A stretch of 64,000 bases of DNA from Pseudomonas frederiksbergensis. Its GTDB lineage: Bacteria; Pseudomonadota; Gammaproteobacteria; Pseudomonadales; Pseudomonadaceae. The translations under genes were made by a program, and so were the position numbers. The notes beneath the pieces are model-generated. The model was given only the letters and a program-made list of their open reading frames with translations, had not been told where the DNA came from and did not search any database. The DNA is taken from the NCBI RefSeq assembly GCF_001874645.1, contig NZ_CP017886.1:2108001-2172000 (forward strand). The letters are read 5' to 3'. Position 1 is the first letter of the stretch. The number at the start of each line of letters is the position of its first letter. Below, piece by piece: positions 9,167 through 19,841 of this stretch.

Positions 9167-11128
9167 ATGCGCCTGAAGTTGCTGACCAATCTCAACACCC
9201 TGCTTTTAGTCGCGGTGTGCCTCGCACTCGGCGCCACCCTCTGGTGGTCGCAAAAAGCTCTGGAGCGTCCTTATCTGTTGATGGAACGCTACCTGGGCCT
9301 GTCGCAGCAATTTCAAAATCAAGTCGCGCGTAACGTCGAAGATTACCTGGCCAGCGGCGATGCCCTGCGCCTGAGCAGCGCCAGCCAGGCCATCGAGACC
9401 CTGCAAAAAGAACTCGACGAGCTGCCGGCCGGCCTGGCTGACAGCGTGCGTCCGAGCCTTGCCAGCCTCGATGACTTCAGCAAGACCGACCTGTTGGCCG
9501 CCGGCAAACTGGCCGGTGATCCGCAAGCCTTGCTGCTCCAGGCCGAGCGCGAACTGGGCGCCAGCCTGGAGCAACTTGGCCAATACGCCACCCGCGCCAA
9601 TACGCCTGCCGCTGCCGCCTATCTTCCACCCCTGCTCATAGCCTCGCAGCACGTGGGTAAACTCTCGCTGGCACGGGACAAACTGGTCAGCAGTGGCCGT
9701 AGCGAACTGGCGGCCGATGTCGAGCGCGAGGTCAACAGCATCCGCACTCAGGCCGAGCTGATCGAAGCGCTGCCACTGCTCGGCGTTACCGCCAGCAAAG
9801 AATCGAACAGCGATGATTTCTCGGCGATGATGGGCCTGGAAAACACTGAAAAAACCGTCGCCGAAGATGCCGGCACCGGCTTCAAACGCGAACTCGCCAG
9901 CCTGCTCACCCGCTACCCTGCCGAACTCGGCCGGACCCGCGAACAGATTCAGAAACGCGCCGACCTCAGCGCCGCCACCCACCTGAAAATTGCCGCCGTG
10001 CAGCAGGCCATCGCCGGGCTGGAACCGGCCGTTCGTGCCCAACATGGGCAAATCCAGGGTGAAGTGCGGCTCATGCAGGGCGTAATGATCGGTTTGATCC
10101 TGCTGATCGCGGTGCTCATCGACACCTTGCAACGACGTCTCGCCCGGGTGCTGACCAACCTCGCGCCAGCGCTGTCGACCTGGGCGGAAGGCGACTTCAG
10201 CCGGGACATCCAGATCGGCGCGACCAACCGTGAGCTGCACGACATTCAAGAGTCGCTGAATCGCCTGCGCGCTTATCTGGTGGATCTGGTCGGGGCGATC
10301 CGTCTGAACGCCGAACAGGTGGCTGGCAGCAGCCGTGTGTTGGCCGAACTGAGCAACGACCTGCACAGCGGCGCCGAACACCAGGCCGGTGACACCGCGC
10401 TGATCCGCGATTCCCTTGGCGAGCTGGAAGCGACCATTCAGCAAGTCGCCGACGATGCCAGTCAGGCCGCCGATGCCAGCCGTCACGCCGGACTTGCGGT
10501 CGAGCACGGGCAAAAGGTCATTGGCTTGAGCCTGACCGGGCTGCACGCGCTGGTCGGCGAAGTCCAGGGCAACGCACAAATGATCGAGCATCTGGCCGAG
10601 GAGTCGGCCACCATCGGCGGCGTACTGACGGTGATTCGATCGATTGCCGATCAGACCAACCTCCTCGCCCTGAACGCCGCGATCGAAGCCGCCCGCGCCG
10701 GGGAAATGGGCCGCGGTTTTGCGGTGGTCGCCGAGGAGGTTCGTTCGCTGGCGCAACGCACCGCCGGTGCTACTGCCGAAATCCAGACCTTGATTGCCGG
10801 CCTGCAACTGGCCGCCCGACACTCGGTGGAAGGCATGCGCGCTCAGGTCGAACACGCCGAAGCCACCGCCAACCAGGCACAAGCGGCTGACGGCGCACTG
10901 GATAAAATCGTCGGGGCAATCCAGACCATTGCCGACACCGCCGTGCGCATCGCCGATGTGACGGCGCAGCAAAGCGGCGCTGTCAGTGAGATCCGTGATC
11001 ACAGTGAGCGGATTCACCAGCTGGGCGGGGATAACCTGGTACGTATTGGCGAAGGTCGTAGCCAGGGCGAGAACCTGCTGGTGTTGGGCGGCCAGTTGCA
11101 TACCGCCGTTCAAGCCTTCCGCGTCTGA
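9167..11128 (+). CDS. ctpL: Methyl-accepting chemotaxis protein, CtpL-like
   Basis: Inner-membrane chemoreceptor; the P. aeruginosa orthologue mediates chemotaxis to inorganic phosphate. The 653 residues show a first membrane segment at about 9-27 ([19 protein letters not shown]), a large helical periplasmic sensor region, and a second segment at about 305-321 ([15 protein letters not shown]). A HAMP-like region follows, then the cytoplasmic signalling hairpin around 500-545 with [20 protein letters not shown] and [15 protein letters not shown]. The tail ends in AFRV with no CheR-binding pentapeptide. It follows gcbA after 52 bp and may share its transcript. The ligand is assumed from synteny, not read from the sequence. 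Confidence 0.82.
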   Translation: MRLKLLTNLNTLLLVAVCLALGATLWWSQKALERPYLLMERYLGLSQQFQNQVARNVEDYLASGDALRLSSASQAIETLQKELDELPAGLADSVRPSLASLDDFSKTDLLAAGKLAGDPQALLLQAERELGASLEQLGQYATRANTPAAAAYLPPLLIASQHVGKLSLARDKLVSSGRSELAADVEREVNSIRTQAELIEALPLLGVTASKESNSDDFSAMMGLENTEKTVAEDAGTGFKRELASLLTRYPAELGRTREQIQKRADLSAATHLKIAAVQQAIAGLEPAVRAQHGQIQGEVRLMQGVMIGLILLIAVLIDTLQRRLARVLTNLAPALSTWAEGDFSRDIQIGATNRELHDIQESLNRLRAYLVDLVGAIRLNAEQVAGSSRVLAELSNDLHSGAEHQAGDTALIRDSLGELEATIQQVADDASQAADASRHAGLAVEHGQKVIGLSLTGLHALVGEVQGNAQMIEHLAEESATIGGVLTVIRSIADQTNLLALNAAIEAARAGEMGRGFAVVAEEVRSLAQRTAGATAEIQTLIAGLQLAARHSVEGMRAQVEHAEATANQAQAADGALDKIVGAIQTIADTAVRIADVTAQQSGAVSEIRDHSERIHQLGGDNLVRIGEGRSQGENLLVLGGQLHTAVQAFRV

Positions 11129-11141
11129 CACAAGCGTTCTT

Positions 11142-11248
11142 GTAGGAGCTGCCGCAGGCTGCGATCTTTTGAGTTTGCTATTGACTGTGGCGGATATCAG
11201 GTCGCCGAGAATCAAGATCAAAAGATCGCAGCCTGCGGCAGCTCCTAC
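11142..11248. repeat. REP doublet with a third half-copy
   Basis: Left arm GTAGGAGCTGCCGCAGGCTG then CGATCTTTTGA; right arm is its reverse complement ending in CTCCTAC at 11248. A further partial arm in left orientation, GTTGCCGAAGGCTGCGATCT, follows at about 11265-11285. It sits 14 bp after the ctpL stop and just before dsbD, so it could form the 3' stem-loop of the ctpL transcript. Confidence 0.88.
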
Positions 11249-11348
11249 AGGGTTCGGCGTAGGCGTTGCCGAAGGCTGCGATCTTGGCGATGGGCCTGAC
11301 AACCTAGTGTCCGCTATCATGCGCTCACTTCCGATACGCGAGATTGTC

Positions 11349-13112
11349 ATGCGCCGTCTGCTTTGCCTGATGCTGTTAGTGCTGGTTCTGCCGGTGAATG
11401 CCGCTGGCCTGCTGGACAGTCGTCCCAGTTCGACCCTGGGCTCGATCAATAACAGCGCCGACTTCCTGCCCGTGCGCGAAGCCTTTCAACTGAGTCTGGT
11501 AGAGAGCACGCCACAATCGATCAAACTGCGTTTCGTCGCCACCGAGGGTTACTACCTCTACCGGCATCGCTTCCAGTTTCGCAGCGAGCCCGCCGACATT
11601 GGCCTGGGCACCGCGCAACTGCCCTCAGGCGAAAAAAAGCACGATGAGTACTTCGGCGATGTCGAGGTCTACCACGGCATTCTCGACGTAGACCTGCCAC
11701 GCAACAGCGCCGATCAGCGGGGTTTCACGCTGGCCGTCACCTACCAGGGCTGCGCCGATAAAGGCCTGTGTTATCCCCCGGAAACCGAACGCCTGACGAT
11801 CGACGGTGCAGCCATTACCTCCCACACCAGTGTCGCGGGCTGGAGCTGGCGCGAACTGGCGCTGTTCTTCCTCGCAGGCGTAGGCCTGACCTTTACCCCT
11901 TGCGTGCTGCCGATGCTGCCGATCCTCTCCGGCGTGGTGTTGCGCGGCCAGGTCGGCGGGCTGCGTGGCTTTAATCTGTCGCTGGCCTACGTCTTGCCGA
12001 TGGCCGCCTGTTTCGCCGTGCTCGGGGCGTTGATGGGAATGTTCGGCGCCCAGCTGAACCTTCAGGCACGCCTGCAATCAGCGTGGGTACTGGTGCCGTT
12101 TGCGTTGTTCTTCGCGGTGTTTGCCTTAGCGATGTTCGGGGTTTTCGAACTGAGGTTGCCCCATGCCATCAGCAGCCGTCTGGATCGAATCGCGGGGCGC
12201 ACCGAAGGGGGCTCACTGTGGGGCGCAGCCGTGCTTGGGGTGGTGTCGAGCCTGCTGGTTTCGCCGTGCGTGTCCGCGCCTTTGGCCGGTGCACTGCTGT
12301 ATATAAGCGCCAGCGGCGATGCGTTGGGTGGCGCACTGAAGCTGTTCGTTCTGGGCCTGGGGATGGGCGCGCCATTGTTGCTGGTCGCCACCGGCGGCGC
12401 GGCCTGGCTGCCGAAAAGCGGCCCGTGGCTGATCTACGTGAAAAACGCGATTGGCGTGTTGTTGCTGGGGTTGGCTGTCGGCTTGCTCAGCCGGGTATTG
12501 CCGGGACAAGTCACCTTGCTGCTGATCGGTTTGCTGGCGGCCGGGGTCGGACTGTTCCTCGGGGCGCTGGAGTTTGTCTATAAACCGCCGCGAAAACGCC
12601 TGGGCCAACTGCTCGGGATGCTCCTGGTGTTTTACGGGTTGGCTTGCTGGTACGGCGCCTTCAGCGGCCAGGCCGATCCGTTCAGTCCGATAAGCCAGCC
12701 AAAGGTCATCAACGCTCCTGGCAGCTCTCAAGCGAAAAACCCGAGTGAATGGCAGACCATCAGCACCCCGGCGGAACTCAATCGCGTGCTCGCCGAAGCA
12801 AAATCTGCCAACACCCCGCTGCTGCTCGACTGGTACGCCGACTGGTGCATCAGTTGCAAAGTCATCGAGCACGAAGTGCTTAACGAGAGCAACGTCGTCG
12901 AACGTCTTAAAGGCTATCGATTGATTCGCTTCGACATCACCGCCAGCAACGCCGAACAACGCGCCCTGCTCGACCGTTACAAGTTGTTTGGGCCACCGGC
13001 ACTGATGTTTTTCGGCAAGGACGGCAATGAACGCGGCGATATACGGGTGATTGGCGAGATCAATGCAAAGGACTTCGCCGAACGTGTCGCCAAAGCGAAT
13101 GACCAGATTTAA
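11349..13112 (+). CDS. dsbD: Thiol:disulfide interchange protein DsbD
   Basis: Moves electrons from cytoplasmic thioredoxin through the inner membrane to periplasmic partners such as DsbC and cytochrome c maturation factors. From ATG 11349 the product is 587 residues with a signal peptide (LCLMLLVLVLPVNAAG). The alpha domain has cysteines in YQGCADKGLCYPPE. The eight-helix beta domain contains the paired cysteines of FTPCVLPM and SPCVSAPL. The C-terminal thioredoxin-like gamma domain carries WCISCK with Cys500 and Cys503. All three redox pairs are intact and length is normal. Longer upstream frames start inside ctpL and the REP element and are rejected. Confidence 0.95.
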   Translation: MRRLLCLMLLVLVLPVNAAGLLDSRPSSTLGSINNSADFLPVREAFQLSLVESTPQSIKLRFVATEGYYLYRHRFQFRSEPADIGLGTAQLPSGEKKHDEYFGDVEVYHGILDVDLPRNSADQRGFTLAVTYQGCADKGLCYPPETERLTIDGAAITSHTSVAGWSWRELALFFLAGVGLTFTPCVLPMLPILSGVVLRGQVGGLRGFNLSLAYVLPMAACFAVLGALMGMFGAQLNLQARLQSAWVLVPFALFFAVFALAMFGVFELRLPHAISSRLDRIAGRTEGGSLWGAAVLGVVSSLLVSPCVSAPLAGALLYISASGDALGGALKLFVLGLGMGAPLLLVATGGAAWLPKSGPWLIYVKNAIGVLLLGLAVGLLSRVLPGQVTLLLIGLLAAGVGLFLGALEFVYKPPRKRLGQLLGMLLVFYGLACWYGAFSGQADPFSPISQPKVINAPGSSQAKNPSEWQTISTPAELNRVLAEAKSANTPLLLDWYADWCISCKVIEHEVLNESNVVERLKGYRLIRFDITASNAEQRALLDRYKLFGPPALMFFGKDGNERGDIRVIGEINAKDFAERVAKANDQI

Positions 13113-13243
13113 TCAGTCGGTCATATATTTCGCGCAATCATCGGTCATTGTGCTGGCTATTGCAGAGAACTGGACAGTCACAAAGGCTTTGCGGCATAGT
13201 CGCCGGGTTCTGATAACTGCACACAGATAACAAGGAACAGCCG

Positions 13244-13696
13244 ATGGCGACCCTACTGGTACTGCACGGACCCAACCTGAACCTGCTCGGCACCCGCGAA
13301 CCGGGCGTCTACGGGGCTGTGACCCTGGCCGAGATCAATCAGGATCTGGAACAGCGCGCGCGCAATGCTGGCCACCATCTGCTCTACCTGCAAAGCAACG
13401 CCGAGTATGAATTGATCGACCGCATTCACGCCGCTCGCGGCGAGGGTGTGGACTTCATTTTGATCAACCCAGCAGCTTTTACGCATACAAGTGTCGCATT
13501 ACGTGACGCGCTGCTGGCGGTGAGCATCCCATTCATCGAAGTGCATTTGTCTAACGTGCACAAACGCGAACCTTTCCGCCATCACTCTTACTTCTCCGAC
13601 GTTGCGGTGGGAGTGATCTGCGGCCTTGGCGCCAGCGGTTATCGACTGGCCCTGGAGGCCGCACTAGAGCAGCTTGAAAGACAGGCAACGGCTTGA
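13244..13696 (+). CDS. aroQ: Type II 3-dehydroquinate dehydratase
   Basis: Cytosolic shikimate-pathway enzyme that removes water from 3-dehydroquinate. The 150-residue length is typical of the dodecameric type II enzymes. Conserved blocks are [19 protein letters not shown] near the N-terminus (with the catalytic tyrosine of the lid), [37 protein letters not shown] and [20 protein letters not shown]. Start ATG 13244 follows an AAGGAA ribosome site. accB begins 48 bp later, so aroQ-accB-accC probably form one operon. Confidence 0.96.
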   Translation: MATLLVLHGPNLNLLGTREPGVYGAVTLAEINQDLEQRARNAGHHLLYLQSNAEYELIDRIHAARGEGVDFILINPAAFTHTSVALRDALLAVSIPFIEVHLSNVHKREPFRHHSYFSDVAVGVICGLGASGYRLALEAALEQLERQATA

Positions 13697-13744
13697 ACAA
13701 CAAGCGTTGAACGCCCCTGACCGACCCTTGGGAGTTGATGATTC

Positions 13745-14203
13745 ATGGATATCCGTAAAGTTAAGAAACTGATCGAACTGCTGGAAGAGTCCGGCATCGA
13801 CGAGCTCGAGATCAAGGAAGGCGAAGAGTCCGTACGTATCAGCCGCCACAGCAAAACCCCGGCTCAGCAGTACTACGCTCCTGCGCCAATGCACGCTCCG
13901 GCACCTGTCGCTGCTGCCGCGCCTGCTGCCGCCGCTGCACCTGCCGCTCCTGCCGCGCCAGTGCTGAACGGCAACGTTGCCCGTTCGCCGATGGTTGGCA
14001 CCTTCTATCGCAAATCTTCGCCGTCCTCGCCGTCCTTCGTTGAAGTTGGCCAGAGCGTGAAGAAAGGCGACACCCTGTGCATCGTTGAAGCCATGAAGAT
14101 GATGAACCACATCGAAGCTGAAACCAGCGGTGTGATCGAATCCATCCTCGTCGAAGACGGCCAGCCGGTTGAGTACGACCAACCGCTGTTCACCATCGTT
14201 TGA
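13745..14203 (+). CDS. accB: Biotin carboxyl carrier protein of acetyl-CoA carboxylase
   Basis: Carries the biotin that AccC carboxylates, for malonyl-CoA and fatty-acid synthesis. The 152-residue product has the N-terminal [20 protein letters not shown] helix and an Ala/Pro-rich flexible linker at about 38-80. The biotinyl domain contains EAMKMMNH, where Lys118 is the biotinylation site. The linker codons are repetitive (GCT/GCC/CCT). It lies directly before accC with 17 bp between. Confidence 0.97.
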   Translation: MDIRKVKKLIELLEESGIDELEIKEGEESVRISRHSKTPAQQYYAPAPMHAPAPVAAAAPAAAAAPAAPAAPVLNGNVARSPMVGTFYRKSSPSSPSFVEVGQSVKKGDTLCIVEAMKMMNHIEAETSGVIESILVEDGQPVEYDQPLFTIV

Positions 14204-14220
14204 ACCGCGGAGAGCCAACG

Positions 14221-15582
14221 ATGTTGAAACCTGCGAAGTTGGAAAAAGTTCTGATCGCCAACCGCGGTGAAATCGCCCTGCGGATCCTGCGTGCCTGCAA
14301 AGAGATGGGCATCAAGACCGTCGCCGTTTATTCCACGGCTGACAAAGAGCTGATGCACCTCGGCCTGGCGGACGAATCCGTCTGCATCGGTCCGGCATCG
14401 GCTGCAAAGTCTTACCTGCACATCCCGGCGATCATCGCCGCTGCCGAAGTGACCGGCGCCACCGCCATTCACCCAGGCTACGGTTTCCTCGCGGAAAACG
14501 CCGACTTTGCCGAACAGGTAGAAAACTCCGGCTTCGCCTTCATCGGCCCGAAAGCTGAAACCATCCGCCTGATGGGCGACAAGGTTTCGGCCAAGCACGC
14601 CATGATCGCTGCCGGCGTACCAACCGTTCCGGGTTCCGACGGCCCGCTGCCGGAAGACGAAGAAACCGCTCTGCGCATTGGTCGCGAAGTTGGCTACCCG
14701 GTGATCATCAAAGCCGCTGGCGGCGGTGGTGGTCGTGGCATGCGCGTTGTGCACAAAGAAGAAGACCTGATCTCCTCGGCAAAACTGACCCGCTCCGAAG
14801 CAGGCGCGGCGTTCGGCAACCCGATGGTCTATCTGGAAAAATTCCTGACCAACCCACGTCACGTGGAAGTTCAGGTACTTTCCGATGGCCAGGGCCATGC
14901 CATCCATCTGGGTGACCGCGATTGCTCGCTGCAACGTCGCCACCAGAAGGTTCTTGAAGAAGCGCCGGCACCGGGCATCGACGAGAAGGCTCGCCAGGAA
15001 GTTTTCGCTCGCTGCGTCAAGGCGTGCATCGACATCGGTTACCGTGGCGCAGGCACTTTCGAGTTCCTGTACGAAAACGGCAGCTTCTACTTCATCGAGA
15101 TGAACACTCGTGTCCAGGTAGAGCACCCGGTTTCGGAAATGGTCACCGGTATCGACATCGTCAAGGAGATGCTCAGCATCGCCGCCGGCAACCCGCTGTC
15201 GTTCACCCAGGATGACGTGGTCATCCGCGGTCACGCACTGGAATGCCGGATCAACGCCGAAGACCCAAAAACCTTCATGCCAAGCCCAGGCACGGTCAAG
15301 CATTTCCATGCGCCGGGTGGCAACGGTGTGCGGGTTGATTCGCACCTGTACAGCGGCTATGCAGTTCCGCCGAACTACGATTCGCTGATCGGCAAACTGA
15401 TCACTTACGGGGCAACTCGTGAAGAAGCCATGGCGCGCATGCGCAATGCGCTGGACGAAATCGTGGTCGACGGGATCAAGACCAACATCCCGCTGCACCG
15501 CGATCTGACCCGCGATGAAGGCTTCTGCAAAGGTGGAGTCAACATCCACTACCTGGAACACAAGCTGGCTGGCCAGCATTAA
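14221..15582 (+). CDS. accC: Biotin carboxylase subunit of acetyl-CoA carboxylase
   Basis: ATP-dependent carboxylation of biotin on AccB. From ATG 14221, preceded by GGAGAG, the product is 453 residues: [21 protein letters not shown], close to the usual 447-449. The ATP-grasp features are all visible: glycine loop [54 protein letters not shown] and [15 protein letters not shown]. An in-frame start at 14200 would overlap the accB stop and lacks a better ribosome site. A strong terminator follows at 15601. Confidence 0.97.
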   Translation: MLKPAKLEKVLIANRGEIALRILRACKEMGIKTVAVYSTADKELMHLGLADESVCIGPASAAKSYLHIPAIIAAAEVTGATAIHPGYGFLAENADFAEQVENSGFAFIGPKAETIRLMGDKVSAKHAMIAAGVPTVPGSDGPLPEDEETALRIGREVGYPVIIKAAGGGGGRGMRVVHKEEDLISSAKLTRSEAGAAFGNPMVYLEKFLTNPRHVEVQVLSDGQGHAIHLGDRDCSLQRRHQKVLEEAPAPGIDEKARQEVFARCVKACIDIGYRGAGTFEFLYENGSFYFIEMNTRVQVEHPVSEMVTGIDIVKEMLSIAAGNPLSFTQDDVVIRGHALECRINAEDPKTFMPSPGTVKHFHAPGGNGVRVDSHLYSGYAVPPNYDSLIGKLITYGATREEAMARMRNALDEIVVDGIKTNIPLHRDLTRDEGFCKGGVNIHYLEHKLAGQH

Positions 15583-15600
15583 GATGTGATCCAGACCAAC

Positions 15601-15630
15601 AAAGCCGCTTTCGAGCGGCTTTGTTGTTTC
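15601..15630 (+). terminator. Rho-independent terminator after accC
   Basis: AAAGCCGCTTTCGAGCGGCT followed by TT forms a 9-bp GC-rich stem with a tight loop, then the T-rich TTTGTTGTTT. It lies about 20 bp after the accC stop and should end the aroQ-accBC transcript before the accessory gene at 15739. Confidence 0.85.
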
Positions 15631-15738
15631 TGAAGGTTTCATCCACTCCCTGCGAGGCTTAACTGACAGGCACTGGCCTGTCCGGGCTGGCTATAATCGC
15701 CCTCTAATCAGCGCAACGCCGACGAACCAGAGCCCACC

Positions 15739-17289
15739 ATGCCTGAAAGACTGCCCATCAACCTCAACGACCTCCTGCGTCAGCGGACAGTCGAGGGCGA
15801 GCGAATCGAATACAAAACGGGTTGGAATCCTGACCCGATCATTCGCACGCTCTGCGCTTTTGCCAACGACTTTGAAAACCTGGGCGGTGGTTATGTGGTG
15901 ATAGGGCAGGATTGCGATGCCAACGGCCAGCCAATATTCCCTCCATTGGGACTTTCTGACCACGCGCTCGACAAGATCCAGCTCGAACTATTGGCAGCTT
16001 GCCAGTTGATTCAACCCGCCTACTTTCCGGTGCTGAGCATCGAAGAGATCGAAGGCCGCAAGCTGGTCATTCTGTGGGCACCAGGTGGGCAAAATCGCCC
16101 CTACAAAGCGCCGGCGGCGGTGACAGCCAAACATAGAAGCTTGCACTACTACATCCGCCGCTACAGCAGCACAGTGGAAGCCAAGGGCGAAACCGAGCAG
16201 GAACTCTTGAGCCTTGCCGCCAAAGTGCCGTTCGATGACCGCTTTCATCTGGGCGCCCGTGTCAGTGACCTGTCAAAACCGCTGATGCTGCGTTTCCTTC
16301 AGGAAGTAGGCAGCGCACTGGCCGAAGATGCTGAGGCGTTATCTGTTGAAGCATTGGGTCGACAGATGAATGTAGTGGGCGGCCCGGTCGAATCACCCTG
16401 GCCGAAGAATGTGGGGCTGATGTTTTTCAACGACGCGCCCGAGCAGTTTTTCCCCTATATGCAAATTGACCTGCTGTGGTTCCCCGATGGCGCCGGCGGC
16501 GACGTTTTTGACGAAAAGATCTTCAAGGGTCCTCTGGCCACCATGACCCGCGAGACCCTGGGCTACATCCAGCGCAATTTTTTACACGAAACGGTCATCA
16601 AGCATCCTGATCAGGCCGAAGCCACACGTGTCTGGAACTTCCCTTTTGCGGCGGTAGAAGAAGCGCTGGTCAACGCCGTCTATCACCGCTCCTATGAAGA
16701 ACGTGAACCGATTGAAGTCCGCATCAGCCGCGAAGAACTGGTGATTTTGAGCTTTCCAGGGCCAGACCGCTCGATCCGAATGGAGGACCTGCGAGCAGGC
16801 CGCGCGGTGAGCCGTCGCTACCGTAACCGGCGCATTGGCGAGTTCCTCAAAGAGCTGGACCTGACCGAGGGCCGTTCGACCGGCATCCCCAAAATTCTCA
16901 AGGTCATGGCGGCCAACGGCTCCCCAGCGCCGTTGTTTGAAACCGATGATGATCGGATTTCCTATGTCGTACGTCTGCCAGCGCACCCTCAGACACAAGG
17001 GGCGGACACCACGAACAGGGAAGTCACCATGGAAGTCACCATGGAAGTCACCATGGAAGTCGCGGCCCTGCTCAGGGTCGTGGATGGCGAAATGCGCCGG
17101 CAAGAGCTTCAGGCAGCCATGGGCTTGAAGAACGTCGAACACTTTCGTCGGACCTACGTACTACCTGCCATCGCCAGCGGTTGCCTGGAAAGGACATTGC
17201 CTGACCAGCCCAATAGCCGACTGCAACGCTACCGCCTGACCTCCAAAGGCCAGCAATGGCTGCAAACCCATAACGCAAAACCCGCGTGA
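15739..17289 (+). CDS. AlbA_2/Schlafen-type ATP-binding, putative DNA-binding protein
   Basis: A 516-residue protein of the family often labelled RecG-like or divergent-AAA regulator; the biological role is unknown. The N-terminal AlbA_2 fold is seen in GERIEYKTGWNPDPIIRTLC, AFANDFENLGGGYVVIGQD and the following LVILWAPGGQNRPYKAP. The GHKL-like ATPase region has FPFAAVEEALVNAVYHRSYE, RISREELVILSFPGPD and RRYRNRRIGEFLKELDLTEG. The C-terminus looks like a winged helix (RYRLTSKGQQWLQ). Between the last two lies an EVTM EVTM EVTM tandem repeat. It is flanked by the accC terminator and prmA and looks like an accessory insertion into a core gene row. Confidence 0.78.
   Translation: MPERLPINLNDLLRQRTVEGERIEYKTGWNPDPIIRTLCAFANDFENLGGGYVVIGQDCDANGQPIFPPLGLSDHALDKIQLELLAACQLIQPAYFPVLSIEEIEGRKLVILWAPGGQNRPYKAPAAVTAKHRSLHYYIRRYSSTVEAKGETEQELLSLAAKVPFDDRFHLGARVSDLSKPLMLRFLQEVGSALAEDAEALSVEALGRQMNVVGGPVESPWPKNVGLMFFNDAPEQFFPYMQIDLLWFPDGAGGDVFDEKIFKGPLATMTRETLGYIQRNFLHETVIKHPDQAEATRVWNFPFAAVEEALVNAVYHRSYEEREPIEVRISREELVILSFPGPDRSIRMEDLRAGRAVSRRYRNRRIGEFLKELDLTEGRSTGIPKILKVMAANGSPAPLFETDDDRISYVVRLPAHPQTQGADTTNREVTMEVTMEVTMEVAALLRVVDGEMRRQELQAAMGLKNVEHFRRTYVLPAIASGCLERTLPDQPNSRLQRYRLTSKGQQWLQTHNAKPA
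17020..17061 (+). repeat. In-frame 12-bp tandem repeat, 3.5 units
   Basis: GAAGTCACCATG occurs three times in tandem at 17020-17055, followed by a half unit GAAGTC. It encodes EVTM repeats in the linker before the C-terminal winged-helix part of the AlbA-type gene. A 12-bp unit allows copy-number change without loss of frame. Confidence 0.9.
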
Positions 17290-17466
17290 CCGTTTTGCAC
17301 GGCAACTTTCGCCGGTGCTTTGCACCTGAGGTAGTCAATCACGCTGTGCGGGCAAACAAGTCGAATCGTCACACCGCCGCCCCCACAAACGCTCTGCTCT
17401 CGCGTAAACTTGCGCGCTTCTAGCAGCCCGCCAGGCTGCACATTACATTTTTCAAAGGTGCCCGCC

Positions 17467-18345
17467 ATGCCTTGGCTGCAAGTCCGTCTCGCCATCAGCC
17501 CAGAACAAGCCGAAACCTACGAAGACGCCTTCCTTGAAGTGGGCGCCGTGTCGGTAACCTTCATGGACGCCGAAGATCAGCCGATCTTCGAGCCGGAACT
17601 GAACACCACCCCGCTGTGGTCGCACACTCACCTGCTGGCCCTGTTCGAAGATGGCACCGAAGCCGCCAGCGTACTGGCTCACCTTGAGTTGCTGACCGGC
17701 AGCCCATTGCCCGAGCATCACAGCGAAGTCATCGAAGACCAGGACTGGGAGCGCAGCTGGATGGATAACTTCCAGCCAATGCGCTTCGGTCAGCGCCTGT
17801 GGATCGTCCCGAGCTGGCACGCCGCGCCCGAGCCTGACGCGGTCAACCTGCTGCTCGATCCGGGCCTGGCGTTCGGCACCGGCACCCACCCGACCACCGC
17901 GCTGTGCCTGGAATGGCTTGACGGTCAGGATCTGAAAGACTGCGACGTACTGGACTTCGGCTGTGGTTCGGGGATCCTCGCCATTGCCGCCCTGCTGCTG
18001 GGCGCCAAGGAAGCGGTCGGTACCGACATCGACGTGCAGGCGCTGGAAGCCTCCCGCGACAATGCCGGGCGCAACCACATCGCCGAAGCGCTGTTCCCGC
18101 TGTACCTGCCCCAGGATCTGCCACAGGTGCAGGCTGACGTGCTGGTGGCCAACATCCTCGCCGGCCCCCTGGTTTCCCTGGCCCCGCAACTGTCCAGCCT
18201 GGTCAAGACCGGCGGTCGCCTGGCTCTGTCGGGCATCCTCGCCGAGCAAGGCGAAGAAGTCGCTGCAGCTTATGCCAAGGACTTTGATCTGGACCCGATT
18301 GCCAATCGCGATGGCTGGGTGCGCATTACCGGCCGTCGGCGCTAA
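17467..18345 (+). CDS. prmA: Ribosomal protein L11 methyltransferase
   Basis: SAM-dependent enzyme that trimethylates ribosomal protein L11. ATG 17467 gives [20 protein letters not shown] and 292 residues, the normal size. The N-terminal substrate-recognition domain includes ILED-type [18 protein letters not shown]. The SAM-binding motif I is [20 protein letters not shown], followed by [16 protein letters not shown] and a catalytic-region motif [16 protein letters not shown]. The [20 protein letters not shown] block is diagnostic. The DUF3426 gene begins 30 bp later, suggesting one operon. Confidence 0.96.
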   Translation: MPWLQVRLAISPEQAETYEDAFLEVGAVSVTFMDAEDQPIFEPELNTTPLWSHTHLLALFEDGTEAASVLAHLELLTGSPLPEHHSEVIEDQDWERSWMDNFQPMRFGQRLWIVPSWHAAPEPDAVNLLLDPGLAFGTGTHPTTALCLEWLDGQDLKDCDVLDFGCGSGILAIAALLLGAKEAVGTDIDVQALEASRDNAGRNHIAEALFPLYLPQDLPQVQADVLVANILAGPLVSLAPQLSSLVKTGGRLALSGILAEQGEEVAAAYAKDFDLDPIANRDGWVRITGRRR

Positions 18346-18375
18346 AATGAGCGCCTGCATACTCCGGATGGCCGC

Positions 18376-19644
18376 ATGACCGACAGCTTCGTCACCCAGT
18401 GCCCGCATTGCCAGACCAGTTTCCGCGTCAGCCACGCCCAATTGAACGTGGCCCGCGGGGTGGTTCGCTGCGGCTCTTGCCTGCAAGTGTTCAATGCTGC
18501 ACGGCAGTTGCTCGAGCAACGCATGGGCAAGGAAGCGGTTGCTCTCACGACACCACCTCCGGTTGAGCCTCCCACGCAACGGGCCATCAGCCAGAAGCAG
18601 TGGACAGCCGCCGAACTGGACCTGGACAGCCTCGACCTCGACGAAGAACTCGCCAAGCTCGAACAACGGGAAATCCAGCCCACCAAAGAGTTCGGCCATG
18701 AGCGCAAGCACAAGGAAGACTCACTGAGTGCCCGCCGGGATACGACCGAAGGCGAAGAGCCGTGGTCCGACAGCCTGTTCAGCGATTCAGCCGCCGAACG
18801 CGCACTGGCCAGCGAAAACGCGCACACCCCGACCGGGAGCCATCGATCGGCAGACATCTCCGACGAACCGGAAAAACCCTCGCGCACTGAACCCTCGCTG
18901 TCGCTCGAACTGGTCGAACTGGTCGAACTGGACGATGAGCCGCAGGCACCGCAACTGCGCCTGGACCAGCCATTCGAAACGCCGGAGCCTCCAGCGAAAC
19001 ATGAACGCCTGTCCGCGACCGATGACGACATCGACGACGAAGCTCATGAGGTCGAGCCCGTACGCAAGAAGCGCACACGCAACGAATCGGCCATGCATGA
19101 CGAGGTGCTGCAGGACCTGGTCGACGACCCACTGCAACTCGACTGGCAAAAACGCCGCTCACCCTGGGGTCGCCGGTTCTTTTGGGGCCTGATGGTCCTG
19201 CTGGGCGCCGCGACCCTTGCCGGCCAGTACATTGCCTACCACTTCGACGAACTGGCCCGTCAGGACCAATACCGCCCCTGGTTCCAGCAATTGTGCCCGC
19301 ACATTAATTGCAATGTGCCATCCAAGGTCGACATCGCGAAAATCAAAAGCAGCAATCTGGTGGTGCGTAGTCACCCGGACTTCAACGGCGCACTGGTGGT
19401 CGACGCAATCATCTACAACCGCGCATCGTTCTCACAGCCGTTCCCATTGCTGGAACTGCGCTTTGCCGACCTCAATGGCCATCTGATCGCCAGCCGCCGA
19501 TTCAAACCGGGCGAGTACCTCAATGGCGACCTCGCGGACCTCGCGGAAATGCCGCCGCAAACACCGATCCATATTGCCCTGGACATCCTCGATCCCGGCC
19601 CCAAAGCCGTGAACTACAGCCTGAGCTTCCACTCGCCCGAGTGA
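18376..19644 (+). CDS. DUF3426 protein with N-terminal MJ0042-type zinc finger
   Basis: Single-pass membrane protein of unknown function, conserved next to prmA in pseudomonads. The 422 residues start with a zinc ribbon (TQCPHCQTSFRVSHAQLN, VVRCGSCLQVFNA; four cysteines). A long acidic, low-complexity region follows (LDLDSLDLDEELAKLEQRE, ELVELVELDDEP). One membrane helix lies at about 268-288 (FFWGLMVLLGAATLAGQYIA). The C-terminal DUF3426 domain runs from about 300 to the end with NCNVPSKVDIAKIKSSNLVV and LLELRFADLNGHLIASRRF. The finger is predicted cytoplasmic and DUF3426 periplasmic. Confidence 0.88.
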   Translation: MTDSFVTQCPHCQTSFRVSHAQLNVARGVVRCGSCLQVFNAARQLLEQRMGKEAVALTTPPPVEPPTQRAISQKQWTAAELDLDSLDLDEELAKLEQREIQPTKEFGHERKHKEDSLSARRDTTEGEEPWSDSLFSDSAAERALASENAHTPTGSHRSADISDEPEKPSRTEPSLSLELVELVELDDEPQAPQLRLDQPFETPEPPAKHERLSATDDDIDDEAHEVEPVRKKRTRNESAMHDEVLQDLVDDPLQLDWQKRRSPWGRRFFWGLMVLLGAATLAGQYIAYHFDELARQDQYRPWFQQLCPHINCNVPSKVDIAKIKSSNLVVRSHPDFNGALVVDAIIYNRASFSQPFPLLELRFADLNGHLIASRRFKPGEYLNGDLADLAEMPPQTPIHIALDILDPGPKAVNYSLSFHSPE

Positions 19645-19841
19645 ATCGCTTCACTCGACGCCGGGTCTCGCGCAACTGACAGCCATTTTCTGACTTCCGG
19701 CGCCTCGAACCAAACGGCTGGCAATAACCGAATAACTGTTCAGATTTTATCCAATTCAGCCTTTATCCAGTCATCGAGAGCGGGTATCATGCCAACCCTT
19801 TTTCGAACTCTCATGATCCGACCCCACAACAGGGAAGTCCT

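Noticed and set aside
9206-11449. 747-codon open frame on the minus strand opposite ctpL
   Set aside because: It mirrors the plus-strand codon pattern of a certain chemoreceptor gene, has no recognisable domain, and is a GC-rich shadow.
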